A stretch of 44,807 nucleotides of DNA. Source: Patescibacteria group bacterium (lineage in GTDB: Bacteria > Patescibacteriota > Minisyncoccia > Phycocordibacterales > PALSA-1337). This document shows, piece after piece, positions 15,159 to 24,508 of this stretch (position 1 is its first letter; every line of letters begins with the position of its first letter). The position numbers were made by a program, and so were the translations under genes. The notes below the pieces were generated by a model. It did not search any database and was not told the origin of the DNA. It worked only from the letters and a program-made list of their open reading frames with translations. The DNA lies in contig JANLHG010000019.1 of the NCBI GenBank assembly GCA_024654575.1, positions 1-44,807 on the forward strand, given 5' to 3'.

Positions 15159-16703
15159 TTAAGATGAAACTAATTTCGTTGCACTACTTGACCAGCGATG
15201 TCCAGCACTGGCTTCGATCCGTGAAGCAATATATTGCTTGGAATTTGCGTAATCCCATCCCCAATCCCTGAGTTCAACTATTCTTTCTGGAGCCACTGTG
15301 GTGTTTTTACACACCGCATGCTTCCAGTTAAATATGTCGGGGTTGAAATTAGAATCAAGATGACCATTTCTGATCGCGTAATCAAACAACTCTGATCCGG
15401 GAAACGGAATAGGAATGAAGAATGTGCAATACGGGGCGCCGGCTTCGACGATTCGCTTGCCCATTTCGATACTAGCCATGATTTCAGCTTCCGTTTCGTC
15501 CGGAAAACCAATCATCATATTAATCGGCGAAACAATGTTGAGTTCCGCCGCGATTTTTACCAACTCGTAAATGTCGAGTGTAGCGTGATTAAGCTTATTG
15601 GTCGCATATTTCTGGAGAATCCGCTGATTGGCAGACTCAACCGGAAACACGATCTGATCAAAACCACAATCACGCAAGAGTGTTAGGTATTCTTTATCAA
15701 TAACGAGACGACCTGCTTCCTTCTTTTGTAAATGAACCAGATTGACGCCGTTAATCGCACCAATTGAGAACCCCATTTCGCGCATACGGGTGAACATGTC
15801 CATTACCCGAGCTTTGTTGGCCAGAAGACTATCGTCTTCGAAGAAAAGTCTCGAAACGCCTAAATCCTTTAGACGATGAATCTCTTCCATGACTCTGTCC
15901 ACTGACTTGAGACGTAATGATCCAATACCGCCAGTCTCGTCCCCATGATCCTTCTCCTTAGAAATATGGCAATACCAACACTTAAACGGACAACCCGATG
16001 AAGTGTCGATTGGGCCATACCTGCCAGGTTTGATAGAGAGAACGGCATGACTTGAGGCAATTCCATCATAGTGTTTGAACGGTAGCTTCTCCCACGTAGG
16101 GAAAGGCAACTCATCCAAGTTTTGATAGACATCGTCCGGGGCAAGACATCTGCGAATGACCTTACCATCCCTCATTGTGATGGTGCCAGAAACTTCAGCG
16201 ATATCACTACCTTTTATCCACGCTCTTATCATATTGACTATGATTTTCTCTCCTTTAGTCGAGCAAATCGCGTCAACATTCCCTGTTTTCAAGAGTCGTT
16301 CGGGTAAACTTCGAGCGTTTACTCCGCCCATGAGTACTAGAATATCACGAGAGACAGCTTTCACTGCTGACGCAATTTCAAGTGCAATATTACTTTGTGG
16401 AGTAAAGTTTGAACTCACTCCCACAACACTGTAACTTCCGCGAGCAATATACTCTTGGATGTCTTCCGTCGTCATACCGATACGAACTAGACCATTGGCC
16501 TGCTTCACACTTCGGTAAAACGTGTCCTTCAAATTGGCACTTTCAGGCCCAACTGAAGCGTCAAGAATATCAACCTGATATCCCGCATTCTCAAGAGCCC
16601 CAGCTAAGTAAAGCGGTCCAAGTGAACCGTCAGGCCGAGGTGTCTCGATGTCCATAAGCTGAGTCGGTGGGTAGATCAGCAATACCTTTGGTTCTTTTTT
16701 CAT
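15159..16703 (-). CDS. Cobalamin-binding radical SAM protein (class B-like)
   Basis: 514 aa. N-terminal B12-binding Rossmann-like domain (LLIYPP at 8-13, DGSLGPLYLAGALENAGY at 25-42, VVGVSSNF near 93), then a radical SAM barrel with the cluster motif C-x3-C-x2-C at Cys238, Cys242 and Cys245. Members methylate unactivated carbons or phosphorus or do ring chemistry with SAM and cobalamin; the substrate is unknown. The gene is markedly GC-richer than its neighbours. Two purine runs, AAAGGAAAAAAGG, precede its ATG, and it has a terminator of its own. It looks like a transferred single-gene unit inside the glycan locus. Confidence 0.87.
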   Translation of the reverse strand: MKKEPKVLLIYPPTQLMDIETPRPDGSLGPLYLAGALENAGYQVDILDASVGPESANLKDTFYRSVKQANGLVRIGMTTEDIQEYIARGSYSVVGVSSNFTPQSNIALEIASAVKAVSRDILVLMGGVNARSLPERLLKTGNVDAICSTKGEKIIVNMIRAWIKGSDIAEVSGTITMRDGKVIRRCLAPDDVYQNLDELPFPTWEKLPFKHYDGIASSHAVLSIKPGRYGPIDTSSGCPFKCWYCHISKEKDHGDETGGIGSLRLKSVDRVMEEIHRLKDLGVSRLFFEDDSLLANKARVMDMFTRMREMGFSIGAINGVNLVHLQKKEAGRLVIDKEYLTLLRDCGFDQIVFPVESANQRILQKYATNKLNHATLDIYELVKIAAELNIVSPINMMIGFPDETEAEIMASIEMGKRIVEAGAPYCTFFIPIPFPGSELFDYAIRNGHLDSNFNPDIFNWKHAVCKNTTVAPERIVELRDWGWDYANSKQYIASRIEASAGHRWSSSATKLVSS

Positions 16704-16737
16704 TCAAAGACCTTTTTTCCTTTCTGAAATCATCCTA

Positions 16738-17415
16738 TCATAAAGCATTAAACTTGACGATATCTTCTGCAGTTGAAAGAGAAACATTTGGAATACCAAG
16801 TATTGAATAGACATCATTATCTTTTAAGAATTGTCCTAGCATTGAAGTTAAATAATATTCTCCTTTTTTATGAAGCCATGGTTTATATTTAAAAATACTA
16901 TCATTCACAAGCATTACACTACCAGCAGAAATAAATGGTGGTTTAGAACCCCCTCTTTTTTCCGCAACTTTTATTATTTTTCCTTTTTTATCAATTTTAA
17001 CAACACCAGTAGGAATAGAATAATTAAAGGAATGACAAACCCAACTATGTGAGTGTTTGAGACAGAGATTTATTTCTTTTTGTGTGGTAAAAGCATCACC
17101 GTAGATAATAAAAAAACGCTCTTTATTATTAGAAAAAAGATGTTTAGTTTTCAAAAACGCATCTGCTGTACCTAGTGGTTTTTCTTGTTCAACATAAGTA
17201 ATAGAATAATGTGGATATTTTTTTTTAAGATGATTTTTTATTTGCTCCCCTTTATGTCCAATAACGATAATAAATTCATTCACTACTTCATGTAATGCAT
17301 CAATAATATGTTCAATAAAAGGTTTACCTCTAACCAAAACAAGAGGTTTGGGGATTTCATTAGTGAGAGGAGCCATACGGACACCTTTTCCAGCAGCAAG
17401 TATTACAGCTTTCAT
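16738..17415 (-). CDS. Sugar-1-phosphate nucleotidyltransferase (HddC-like)
   Basis: 225 aa. The nucleotide-binding signature AAGKGVRMAPLT plus EIPKPLV lies at 7-26, metal-binding FIIYGDAF near 95-102 and the VEKR-like KVAEKRGGSKP near 150. It transfers a nucleotidyl group to a sugar-1-phosphate. With GmhA, HddA and GmhB nearby, GDP-D,D-heptose synthesis (HddC role) is the natural reading, but glucose- or mannose-1-phosphate enzymes share these motifs. A -10-like TAGTAT lies 6 nt before the ATG, and the gene is divergent from the methyltransferase at 17462. Confidence 0.82.
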   Translation of the reverse strand: MKAVILAAGKGVRMAPLTNEIPKPLVLVRGKPFIEHIIDALHEVVNEFIIVIGHKGEQIKNHLKKKYPHYSITYVEQEKPLGTADAFLKTKHLFSNNKERFFIIYGDAFTTQKEINLCLKHSHSWVCHSFNYSIPTGVVKIDKKGKIIKVAEKRGGSKPPFISAGSVMLVNDSIFKYKPWLHKKGEYYLTSMLGQFLKDNDVYSILGIPNVSLSTAEDIVKFNAL

Positions 17416-17461
17416 ATTGTAATACTACACAAACAACAATAAATATGCAACAATAAACCAT

Positions 17462-18250
17462 ATGCCCATAGGTTCATTTTTATCTAATTTTCGTAAAATA
17501 AAATTAAGCACTGCTGACGAAAAAGAGTACGATATGATTATCAGTCCAATTGTAAAGATTGGGCTTATGATTGTCGGTATTCCCCATATCGGACTAAGAA
17601 TGAGAGTACGAATTATCTCTCAAATTGTTAAAAAAATGCCCAAAAATGCCTCTGTTTTGGATGCAGGATGTGGTTATGGCATATTATCTTTTGAATTAGC
17701 AAAATACGGTTTACCTATTGAATCTATAGATTTTGACCCTGATAGAATTAAACAAGTGACTGATATGACTAGAGATTTTCCAAAATTAGGTAGATTCATA
17801 AAACCACAAATTGGATCAGTTTTAGAAATGAAATATCCAGATGATAGATTTAATATTTCTATATGTTCAGAAGTAATTGAACACCTAAAACAAGATTTTC
17901 AAGCTGTAAAAGAATTAGCTAGAGTTACTAAAAAAAATGGTTTAGTTATTATTTCTGTACCAACCGATTCAGTCCGTAACGCAGTAGAATTTCGTCGTTT
18001 AGGACACGAACGACCAGGTTATAGCCGAAAAATGCTTGAAAATCTAGCGACTGAAAATAATATAAAATTAATAAAATATATTCCTTACGAATTCACTATT
18101 GGTCGGATAATGGCACGCCTTAATCTATCATTAAAATACCCTTCGTTAATAGCTCTTTCCTTTTATTTATTCTACCTTATTTCTTTTTTGGATTTTTTAA
18201 TTCCTATAGGAGAAGCTAATGCTAGTGTCGCTGTATTTAGAAAAAACTAA
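17462..18250 (+). CDS. Class I SAM-dependent methyltransferase
   Basis: 262 aa. Motif I VLDAGCGYGILSFELA at about 61-76, the acidic end of strand 2 SIDFDPDR near 85-92, and ICSEVIEHLKQDF near 138 typical of UbiE/COQ5-like enzymes. A hydrophobic stretch near the C terminus (LIALSFYLFYLISFL) may anchor it to the membrane. It overlaps the convergent membrane-protein gene by 4 nt. The acceptor is probably a glycan or lipid, inferred from location only. Confidence 0.83.
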   Translation: MPIGSFLSNFRKIKLSTADEKEYDMIISPIVKIGLMIVGIPHIGLRMRVRIISQIVKKMPKNASVLDAGCGYGILSFELAKYGLPIESIDFDPDRIKQVTDMTRDFPKLGRFIKPQIGSVLEMKYPDDRFNISICSEVIEHLKQDFQAVKELARVTKKNGLVIISVPTDSVRNAVEFRRLGHERPGYSRKMLENLATENNIKLIKYIPYEFTIGRIMARLNLSLKYPSLIALSFYLFYLISFLDFLIPIGEANASVAVFRKN

Positions 18251-20007
18251 TTTAATTTATATACAATAAAATCCTCATTTTCGTAAACTTTTATAGAACG
18301 TGGAAGTGTATCTGGTCTGAAAGGTGAATCAAATTCTTTATCTTTAACGGCATAACTAACATTGTATTTTTTTAATTCAAAAGAAATATTATTTTTAATA
18401 TCATTACTATACCAATTATATAAATCAGTAAAATACGCCTCACCCTTGAAAGAAACATTATCTGTTAACTCGCCACAATTTATACCCCAAAAATCAAATT
18501 TCAAAATTTTACATAAAGTTACTTTTCGGTTGTATGTCTTATACTGATGTACGGCATTCCCCACTCCAGCAAAATCTCTATACCGTTCTTTTATATCTTC
18601 TAAACTTAAATCATTAAAATAACTATAAACTAGATATCTTTCTTCCAGTTCTTTATCGGATAAAAGATGTAGATGACTAGTACCGGGAGTAAATAAAAGA
18701 TAATGTTTAGTCATAATCGGTACATAACGAATAAGATAAGTGGAATCAGTCCAAACTACCGATTGTTCATTAACATTTTTTTCAAGCCAATTTAAAGGCG
18801 GAGCATATCTTTGAAGAATTAAACTCTGAGATTTTAATTCGTCTGTTACAGAAAAATAAATAAAATAATTATTAAAATATTTTACTGCTCCAAACAACGA
18901 TACTAAAAACAGTATCAATAAAACAAATTTATATTTTTTAGATAAATTATAAAAATTTTCTTTATATTTATAAATATAAAATAATATCGTACCAAGAGAA
19001 CCAATGAACCATACTATAATAAAACGCTCTATATGTTGTGAATTTTCTAATTCTTTACCAGTTATGAGATTACTAGTGGAAGCAACAAGCATCGCTAAAC
19101 CAGAAGCAACTACTAAAAAATAAGCATTATTGAATAAAACATCATTTATTTTTTTTATTTGTCGTTTTATTATGTACCAGAAAAACATTATCACCAAAAC
19201 CCAAAAACCTGAATAAAAAACGTTTGATGCAAGTAAATGAGTATTTACCAATCCTATGCGTTGCATGGATTCCCAATAAAATGGATTTTCTACTTGTTTT
19301 ATACCGTATATAAATACTGGTGATGCTAACAATAATGAAGAAAATATAATCAAACAAAGACGTTTTGCTTCTACTTTATGACCAATCACAAAAAATGCAA
19401 TAACACTTATAAATAAAACTACTGATGTTATTTGCCAAAGATAGGTATAAATATAAAAAGAAAAAGTTGTTGCCAAAATTAGAGTGAATGCACTTTTATG
19501 AACTTTAGATTTATTGAGCCAATAAGCAAAAGCGAAAAGGAAAAAAGCAAAAAATGGAAAAACAATCTGCATTGACACAGCTCGCATCATAAGAGAATAA
19601 ACAGAGAAATAAACCAACACTGAGACAACAGAACTGATTTCTTTAGTTAATCCTAATTGTTTTAGAAAAAGAAACAAAAATAGAACAAATATAATAGACC
19701 AAAATATCATATCAAAAACAACTGTTTGAGTGAAAGATAATCCCACAAAAAGAGGAGCGACAGCTACCCAATCTGCAACAAAAAATGCTGGAGCTAATTC
19801 TTTATTATGCTCAAGTAAAAAAGGATTACCAATGAATGGATTATCGTCTTTAACCTCGTGCATTCTAGAGTAATAATAAACACTATCATTATAACCAGGT
19901 GTCACACCTTGCCATGCTGTATTGACACTTAAATAAACTTCTAAAATAGGAAACAGTAACGCAATAAGAAATATAACTAAAGAAAGATATGGTATTATTT
20001 TTTTCAT
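18247..20007 (-). CDS. Multi-spanning membrane protein, paralogue-like to 6925-8649
   Basis: 586 aa with an N-terminal signal anchor, about ten further hydrophobic segments to residue 390 and an aqueous C-terminal domain. The first periplasmic loop has YYYSRMHEVKDDNPFIGNPF, matching in pattern the loop of the 6925-8649 product (ASRIQEISDGHFFIG). This resembles lipid-linked-sugar-using GT-C enzymes, in which the first loop carries acidic catalytic residues, but I cannot assign a family. It overlaps the start of the downstream methyltransferase gene on the same strand by 4 nt (ATGA-type coupling). Confidence 0.6.
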   Translation of the reverse strand: MKKIIPYLSLVIFLIALLFPILEVYLSVNTAWQGVTPGYNDSVYYYSRMHEVKDDNPFIGNPFLLEHNKELAPAFFVADWVAVAPLFVGLSFTQTVVFDMIFWSIIFVLFLFLFLKQLGLTKEISSVVSVLVYFSVYSLMMRAVSMQIVFPFFAFFLFAFAYWLNKSKVHKSAFTLILATTFSFYIYTYLWQITSVVLFISVIAFFVIGHKVEAKRLCLIIFSSLLLASPVFIYGIKQVENPFYWESMQRIGLVNTHLLASNVFYSGFWVLVIMFFWYIIKRQIKKINDVLFNNAYFLVVASGLAMLVASTSNLITGKELENSQHIERFIIVWFIGSLGTILFYIYKYKENFYNLSKKYKFVLLILFLVSLFGAVKYFNNYFIYFSVTDELKSQSLILQRYAPPLNWLEKNVNEQSVVWTDSTYLIRYVPIMTKHYLLFTPGTSHLHLLSDKELEERYLVYSYFNDLSLEDIKERYRDFAGVGNAVHQYKTYNRKVTLCKILKFDFWGINCGELTDNVSFKGEAYFTDLYNWYSNDIKNNISFELKKYNVSYAVKDKEFDSPFRPDTLPRSIKVYENEDFIVYKLN

Positions 20008-20858
20008 TTTTTTATAGCAATAATAAATATATTATCACGAGTATTAATTGATATTGAAATTTTTGAAAACATCTTCTTACTGAAAAAAAAGGAGAATTTT
20101 TTCCATAACCATAATTTTTGCCACATATACAACATTTTAAAAATATACTGAGGAGTAAAATGTTTACCAATTTTAGTTTTTTTAATTACTTTAAAACCTT
20201 TTTTTTCAAGCAAAGTAGAAAGGTTGGAAGAATTAAAATAATGAAGATGTTCTGGGGGAACTATAAGATGCCATTTTTTACCAAAAATTTTTGCCATAAA
20301 ACTTCCGGTATCTGGAGTATTTATAGCAAGAACTCCTCCTTTTTTCAAAATTCTTGACGCTATTTGTATTTCAGAAATCGGATCAGGAAAATGTTCTATA
20401 ACATCAAAAATAGTAACCACATCATATGATTCTGGTGAAAAATTACCAGAAGAAAGTGTGCCCGTTTTTACATCTAAACCTTTGTTTCTGGCTTTATTTG
20501 CGGCAAAATCAGATAATTCCACCCCTTCAACGACCCAACCTCTATTCTTTGCTATCTTAATAAAGAAACCCGTTGCCGCGCCAATATCAAGCAGTTTACC
20601 TTTATTAGGAATTATTTTTTCAATAATTTTTAAGTATTTTATAAAAGTGGAAATCATCGGCTCCTTATCAGAATCATAATCTATATAACCAAAAGTTTTT
20701 TTAGCTCCGTGAAAATAATCATCAGAGTATATTGATGATGTATCTGTTTTTATCGGATAAACAAATTTAAATTTACAATTATTACAACAAAAAATATCGC
20801 AATTATTCTTGCTCGTAAAAAAAGATATGTTGTTAGAATTACAGATTACACAAATCAT
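20004..20858 (-). CDS. SAM methyltransferase with N-terminal zinc ribbon
   Basis: 284 aa. Residues 1-35 hold Cys pairs CVIC and CCNNC, a likely zinc ribbon. Then comes a methyltransferase domain with LLDIGAATGFFIKIA near 91 and VTIFDVIEHFPDP near 152. This domain order is common among sugar C- or O-methyltransferases in deoxysugar and capsule loci. It is followed by 4-nt overlap with the membrane-protein gene and starts 1 nt after the GT2 gene at 20860, so it is translationally coupled within the operon. Confidence 0.83.
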   Translation of the reverse strand: MICVICNSNNISFFTSKNNCDIFCCNNCKFKFVYPIKTDTSSIYSDDYFHGAKKTFGYIDYDSDKEPMISTFIKYLKIIEKIIPNKGKLLDIGAATGFFIKIAKNRGWVVEGVELSDFAANKARNKGLDVKTGTLSSGNFSPESYDVVTIFDVIEHFPDPISEIQIASRILKKGGVLAINTPDTGSFMAKIFGKKWHLIVPPEHLHYFNSSNLSTLLEKKGFKVIKKTKIGKHFTPQYIFKMLYMWQKLWLWKKFSFFFSKKMFSKISISINTRDNIFIIAIKK

Positions 20859-20859
20859 A

Positions 20860-21567
20860 TTATTTTTTAAATCTCATTCTCCATGGCGCTATAATTCCTT
20901 CAGCGATAATATGACTAGATAACTTTGATTCACCCTGCCGTCTATTTTTAAATATAATAGGCACTTCTTTAAATCTAGATCCCTTTTTCCACAAAGTATA
21001 TTTCAACTCCATCATAAAAGCGTAACCTGACACATCAAAATCTTTAGCGTTTATTTCATCAAGTAATTCCTTGCGGATTAACATAAAACCAGCCGTAGAA
21101 TCTTTAACTGACATACCTGTAATAAATCTACAATATAAATTACCAAACTTGCTTAAAACTCTCCTCCATAATTCCCAACCTTCCGTACCAGAGTTTTCGC
21201 CACCAATGTACCTAGAACCAACCACAACATCATAATTTGGAGCCATTTTAAACATTTCGGGCAGATAAGAAGGACTATGAGAAAAATCAGCATCCATAAC
21301 CACCACGTAATCAATATCTGGATCCTTCGATAATTCACTAAAAGCATTTAAATAGGCCTTACCTAAACCCTCTTTACCAGCACGGGAAAGAAGCGATACA
21401 TTTTTATGTTCAATCATAATATTCTTAACTTCCAAAGCAGTACCGTCTGGAGAATTATCATCAATCACTAAAATATGAACATCTGGTACATATTTAAAAA
21501 TATCTTTTATAAGAGGTCTGATATTCTCTTTTTCATTATATGTCGGAACAATGATTACATTTTTCAT
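20860..21567 (-). CDS. Glycosyltransferase family 2, DPM1-like polyprenol-phosphate mannosyltransferase
   Basis: 235 aa without membrane segments. Motifs: VIIVPTYNEKENI (4-16), ILVIDDNSPDGTA (32-44), YVVVMDADFSHSP (about 87-99) and VVGSRYIGGENSGTEGW (115-131), the classical Dpm1 signature. Such enzymes move mannose from GDP-mannose to a polyprenyl phosphate, supplying donors for the GT-C membrane enzymes of this locus. It overlaps the GT4 gene upstream by 4 nt. Confidence 0.87.
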   Translation of the reverse strand: MKNVIIVPTYNEKENIRPLIKDIFKYVPDVHILVIDDNSPDGTALEVKNIMIEHKNVSLLSRAGKEGLGKAYLNAFSELSKDPDIDYVVVMDADFSHSPSYLPEMFKMAPNYDVVVGSRYIGGENSGTEGWELWRRVLSKFGNLYCRFITGMSVKDSTAGFMLIRKELLDEINAKDFDVSGYAFMMELKYTLWKKGSRFKEVPIIFKNRRQGESKLSSHIIAEGIIAPWRMRFKK

Positions 21568-22649
21568 AAGACCATTTTATCATATATTTTTTTAGCTCTT
21601 TTGTCCCATGTGTATTTTTTTACATCTTCAAAAGCTTGCTTAGACAATTTATCCGCAAGTAACGGATTATCAATTAAATTCTTTATAACTTCAACAAAAG
21701 ATTTTTCATCATCTGATTTTACAAATATACAATTTTTTTCTGAAAGAATTTCCCTAAAAGAAGGTAAATCAGAAGCAACAATAGGCTTTCCACTGGCCAT
21801 ATATTCAAACATTTTAAGCGGTGATGTGTAATATTTTGAAATATCTTCTTTTGGATTTCCTGTAAGCATTAAAATATCAGCTGATTTTAACCATAAAGGA
21901 ATCTTTAGATAAGGTTGAAAACCTGCAAAAAATTCCTTGCTGTTATTTTCTCCTTTTATATTACCAACAAAGACTACATAACAATTTTCTGATAAATATT
22001 GACTTATGTTTCTTAAAACTGATAAACCTTTCCATTGAATATCAGAACCTGAATACATAACGATAGTTTTATCAATAGGTAAACTAAGCTTTTTTCTGGC
22101 TTCCTCTTTAGTAATAGAAATATTAAATGCTTCTAAAGGAACTCCATCTGGAGCTACCAAAATCTTTGCTTCTGAAATTCCAGATTCTATTAATTTATTT
22201 TTTAAAATATTTGTAATAACTACTAATTTTTTAGCTTTTCGCCATATTTTAATATACTTTTTACTAACAACTTTAGGTAAATTATGGAGCTCAAGCACAA
22301 ATGAATTAAAAAATAGAGACGACAATAACTCTCGTGTGTATAGCACATCTACATTTTTAAAAAAAAGATAAAACTTAGCTAAAACAAAAAAACTTACTAA
22401 TCTCAACCAATAAACAATAGCCTTATCACTACCTTTTCCAATATCAATACAAGGAATCTTTGTAATTTTAAAATTTTTTTGCACACCATAATAGACATAG
22501 GGGTCTTCATCAATTCCTGTATAACGATTTGGTACAACAAGTTCAACATCAAAACCTATAGACGCAAAAGCTTCACACATTTTCACCACCTGAATGGAGT
22601 GAGCCCATCCAATCGGAACGCCGATATTTGCTAAATAAACAAGTTTCAT
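21564..22649 (-). CDS. Glycosyltransferase family 4
   Basis: 361 aa GT-B enzyme. GT4 pattern: N-terminal VGWAHSIQVVKMCEAFA-like acceptor domain (residues about 14-30), the hinge strand TIVMYSGSDIQWKGL near 190, and the donor-site KMFEYMASGKPIVASDLP near 277-294. It probably acts on a lipid-linked glycan at the inner membrane. It lies in the long minus-strand operon, 3 nt after the 22653 gene. Confidence 0.85.
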   Translation of the reverse strand: MKLVYLANIGVPIGWAHSIQVVKMCEAFASIGFDVELVVPNRYTGIDEDPYVYYGVQKNFKITKIPCIDIGKGSDKAIVYWLRLVSFFVLAKFYLFFKNVDVLYTRELLSSLFFNSFVLELHNLPKVVSKKYIKIWRKAKKLVVITNILKNKLIESGISEAKILVAPDGVPLEAFNISITKEEARKKLSLPIDKTIVMYSGSDIQWKGLSVLRNISQYLSENCYVVFVGNIKGENNSKEFFAGFQPYLKIPLWLKSADILMLTGNPKEDISKYYTSPLKMFEYMASGKPIVASDLPSFREILSEKNCIFVKSDDEKSFVEVIKNLIDNPLLADKLSKQAFEDVKKYTWDKRAKKIYDKMVL

Positions 22650-22652
22650 AAA

Positions 22653-23474
22653 TTATTTTTTACTATATGTTTTCTCAACCATATCTAATCCTTTTTCTTC
22701 TTCGGCAATATTACTTTTCTCGGTTTTAAAAATATATCCTCGCTCACCTTCCAAGCAATATTTGCTCATACGATAAAAAGGAGAAAGTGATTTTACTTTG
22801 CTCAAAAGATTATTTTTTATAATTAAATCACGAAGTGGTTTATCGTTTTGATTCCAATTACCCAATTCTGTCATATCTATTGTGGTAGTAAATTGACCTT
22901 CTCGTGTAAGTGTCGTTCTAGATAAATCAAAAGAACCTCCAAGTTTATTCATCATTTCTCTAGTAAAAAATTCAAAAGACCCACGAAGACCAAAAGGTTT
23001 AGATAACCTAAGCCACTGACGCAATCTTCTTTGAGCATTACCTGTTGAGTTTGTTAAAATGAGCCAATCTTCTTGAGGTAAAATATCTTCAAACATTTTA
23101 TCAGTCAAAATAAAATTGTCATCGTGAGTAATAAGTAATTTGTCATATTGTTTATAATCATTTTTTTCTAACCATTGATTAGTATTTCCAAAATCACCCA
23201 TAGTATTCGGCTCTAGTATATATTTCCAGCCCAACATTTCCATATCAGCAACAGTAGCAACTTTGCGATACATGATGCGGTCATAAAGTTCACGACGAGT
23301 ATAACCTAAATTAGCAAGAGTTTCTTTTTTTTCTTCAATAGCGTATGAAGGGTCCCTGTGAGAAACAACGAACATATCTACTTCCCACCCATTAGGAATC
23401 TTCTGTTTGGCAATTTGTTCAAAAAAATGTATAGGGAAATGCCATCCCCCTGCTATCACTGCAAGTTTTTTCAT
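22653..23474 (-). CDS. Protein of unknown function, possible GT-A glycosyltransferase
   Basis: 273 aa, soluble. I do not recognise a named family. It begins KKLAVIAGGWHFPIHFFEQIA and has YDKLLITHDDNFILTDKMFED near 127-147, where HDDN could act like the DxD metal-binding motif of GT-A enzymes. The C-terminal tail is charged. The start overlaps the aminotransferase end by 4 nt and the gene sits between it and a GT4, so a role in making the same glycan is likely. Confidence 0.6.
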   Translation of the reverse strand: MKKLAVIAGGWHFPIHFFEQIAKQKIPNGWEVDMFVVSHRDPSYAIEEKKETLANLGYTRRELYDRIMYRKVATVADMEMLGWKYILEPNTMGDFGNTNQWLEKNDYKQYDKLLITHDDNFILTDKMFEDILPQEDWLILTNSTGNAQRRLRQWLRLSKPFGLRGSFEFFTREMMNKLGGSFDLSRTTLTREGQFTTTIDMTELGNWNQNDKPLRDLIIKNNLLSKVKSLSPFYRMSKYCLEGERGYIFKTEKSNIAEEEKGLDMVEKTYSKK

Positions 23475-24508
23475 ATTTTTTCGTATTGCTTAATTAAATC
23501 GCAAATTCTTTCGGCATCAGCAAAACTAACCTTATGATGTAAAGGTAGAAGCATATAATGATTTTCTATTTCATCCATTTTTTTCAATACCTGTCTTCCG
23601 CCAAATAGAGTATACTGGTCATTTCTATAATGATGCACCCCAGTTTCAACACCCTTCTCTTTCAAAAATTTCATAAGTCCTTTTCTATCTTTAACCAACA
23701 TTGAACAAAACCAGACACCTGCAATAGCACCATGTTTTTTATAGATTTTCATTAAAGCTTTTCTGTGAGCAATTATTTTATCAATCACAGCGAGATTACC
23801 TAAACCAATTGCCGCACTTACATCATTCATATGATATTTATATCCTGCTTCTAAAAGATCTGTATCACCCATCTTTTGTTTCTGATCTCTATCATATCCA
23901 AACCACCGCAATCTCTTACCTTTATTATGCAATTCTTCATTTTTACAAATAAGTATCCCACCGTCACCACTAGTTAAAGTTTTAATCGCCTGAAGAGAGA
24001 CACAAGTAAAATCTGCTTTACCCCAATATTCAGAACCTACAACCTGTGCGGCATCTTCTATTAAAATAATATTTCTTTCTTTAGTAATCTGAATAAGTTC
24101 TTCTAAACCGCGATTATTTCCCCCATAATGAACAAACACAATAGCTTTTGTATTCAGAGTAATTTTTCTTTTAACATCTTCAATATCAACATTTAAATCA
24201 TAATCCGTATCGGCAAAAATAATTTTCGCTTTACGTCTAATAAGTGGAATATTCGTAGCTGTACAAGTGAGAACTGGAGTAATCACTTCATCACCCTCTT
24301 TAATACCAGCAAGTTCATAGGCAAGTTCAAGAGCAGATGTACCAGAATTCACCGCAAGTACTCGTTCAAATCCAAATTTACTAGCAAACTCCTGTTCAAA
24401 CTTTTTCACTTGTGGACCCTCGGCGAGTTGCCCACAACGAAGTACGCGAATAGTATTCCATATCGCTCGCCAACTAACATACGGTGTAAATAATTTTATT
24501 TTTCGCAT
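23471..24508 (-). CDS. DegT/DnrJ/EryC1/StrS sugar aminotransferase
   Basis: 345 aa, PLP-dependent fold type I. Cofactor-binding features: NSGTSALELA near 54-63, EDAAQVVGS near 151-159 and the Schiff-base lysine in SLQAIKTLTSGDGG (Lys about 176). These enzymes aminate 3- or 4-keto nucleotide sugars. Its partner is likely the NAD-dependent epimerase/dehydratase encoded just upstream (13-nt overlap), which could give the keto sugar. The exact amino sugar cannot be told. Confidence 0.88.
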   Translation of the reverse strand: MRKIKLFTPYVSWRAIWNTIRVLRCGQLAEGPQVKKFEQEFASKFGFERVLAVNSGTSALELAYELAGIKEGDEVITPVLTCTATNIPLIRRKAKIIFADTDYDLNVDIEDVKRKITLNTKAIVFVHYGGNNRGLEELIQITKERNIILIEDAAQVVGSEYWGKADFTCVSLQAIKTLTSGDGGILICKNEELHNKGKRLRWFGYDRDQKQKMGDTDLLEAGYKYHMNDVSAAIGLGNLAVIDKIIAHRKALMKIYKKHGAIAGVWFCSMLVKDRKGLMKFLKEKGVETGVHHYRNDQYTLFGGRQVLKKMDEIENHYMLLPLHHKVSFADAERICDLIKQYEKI

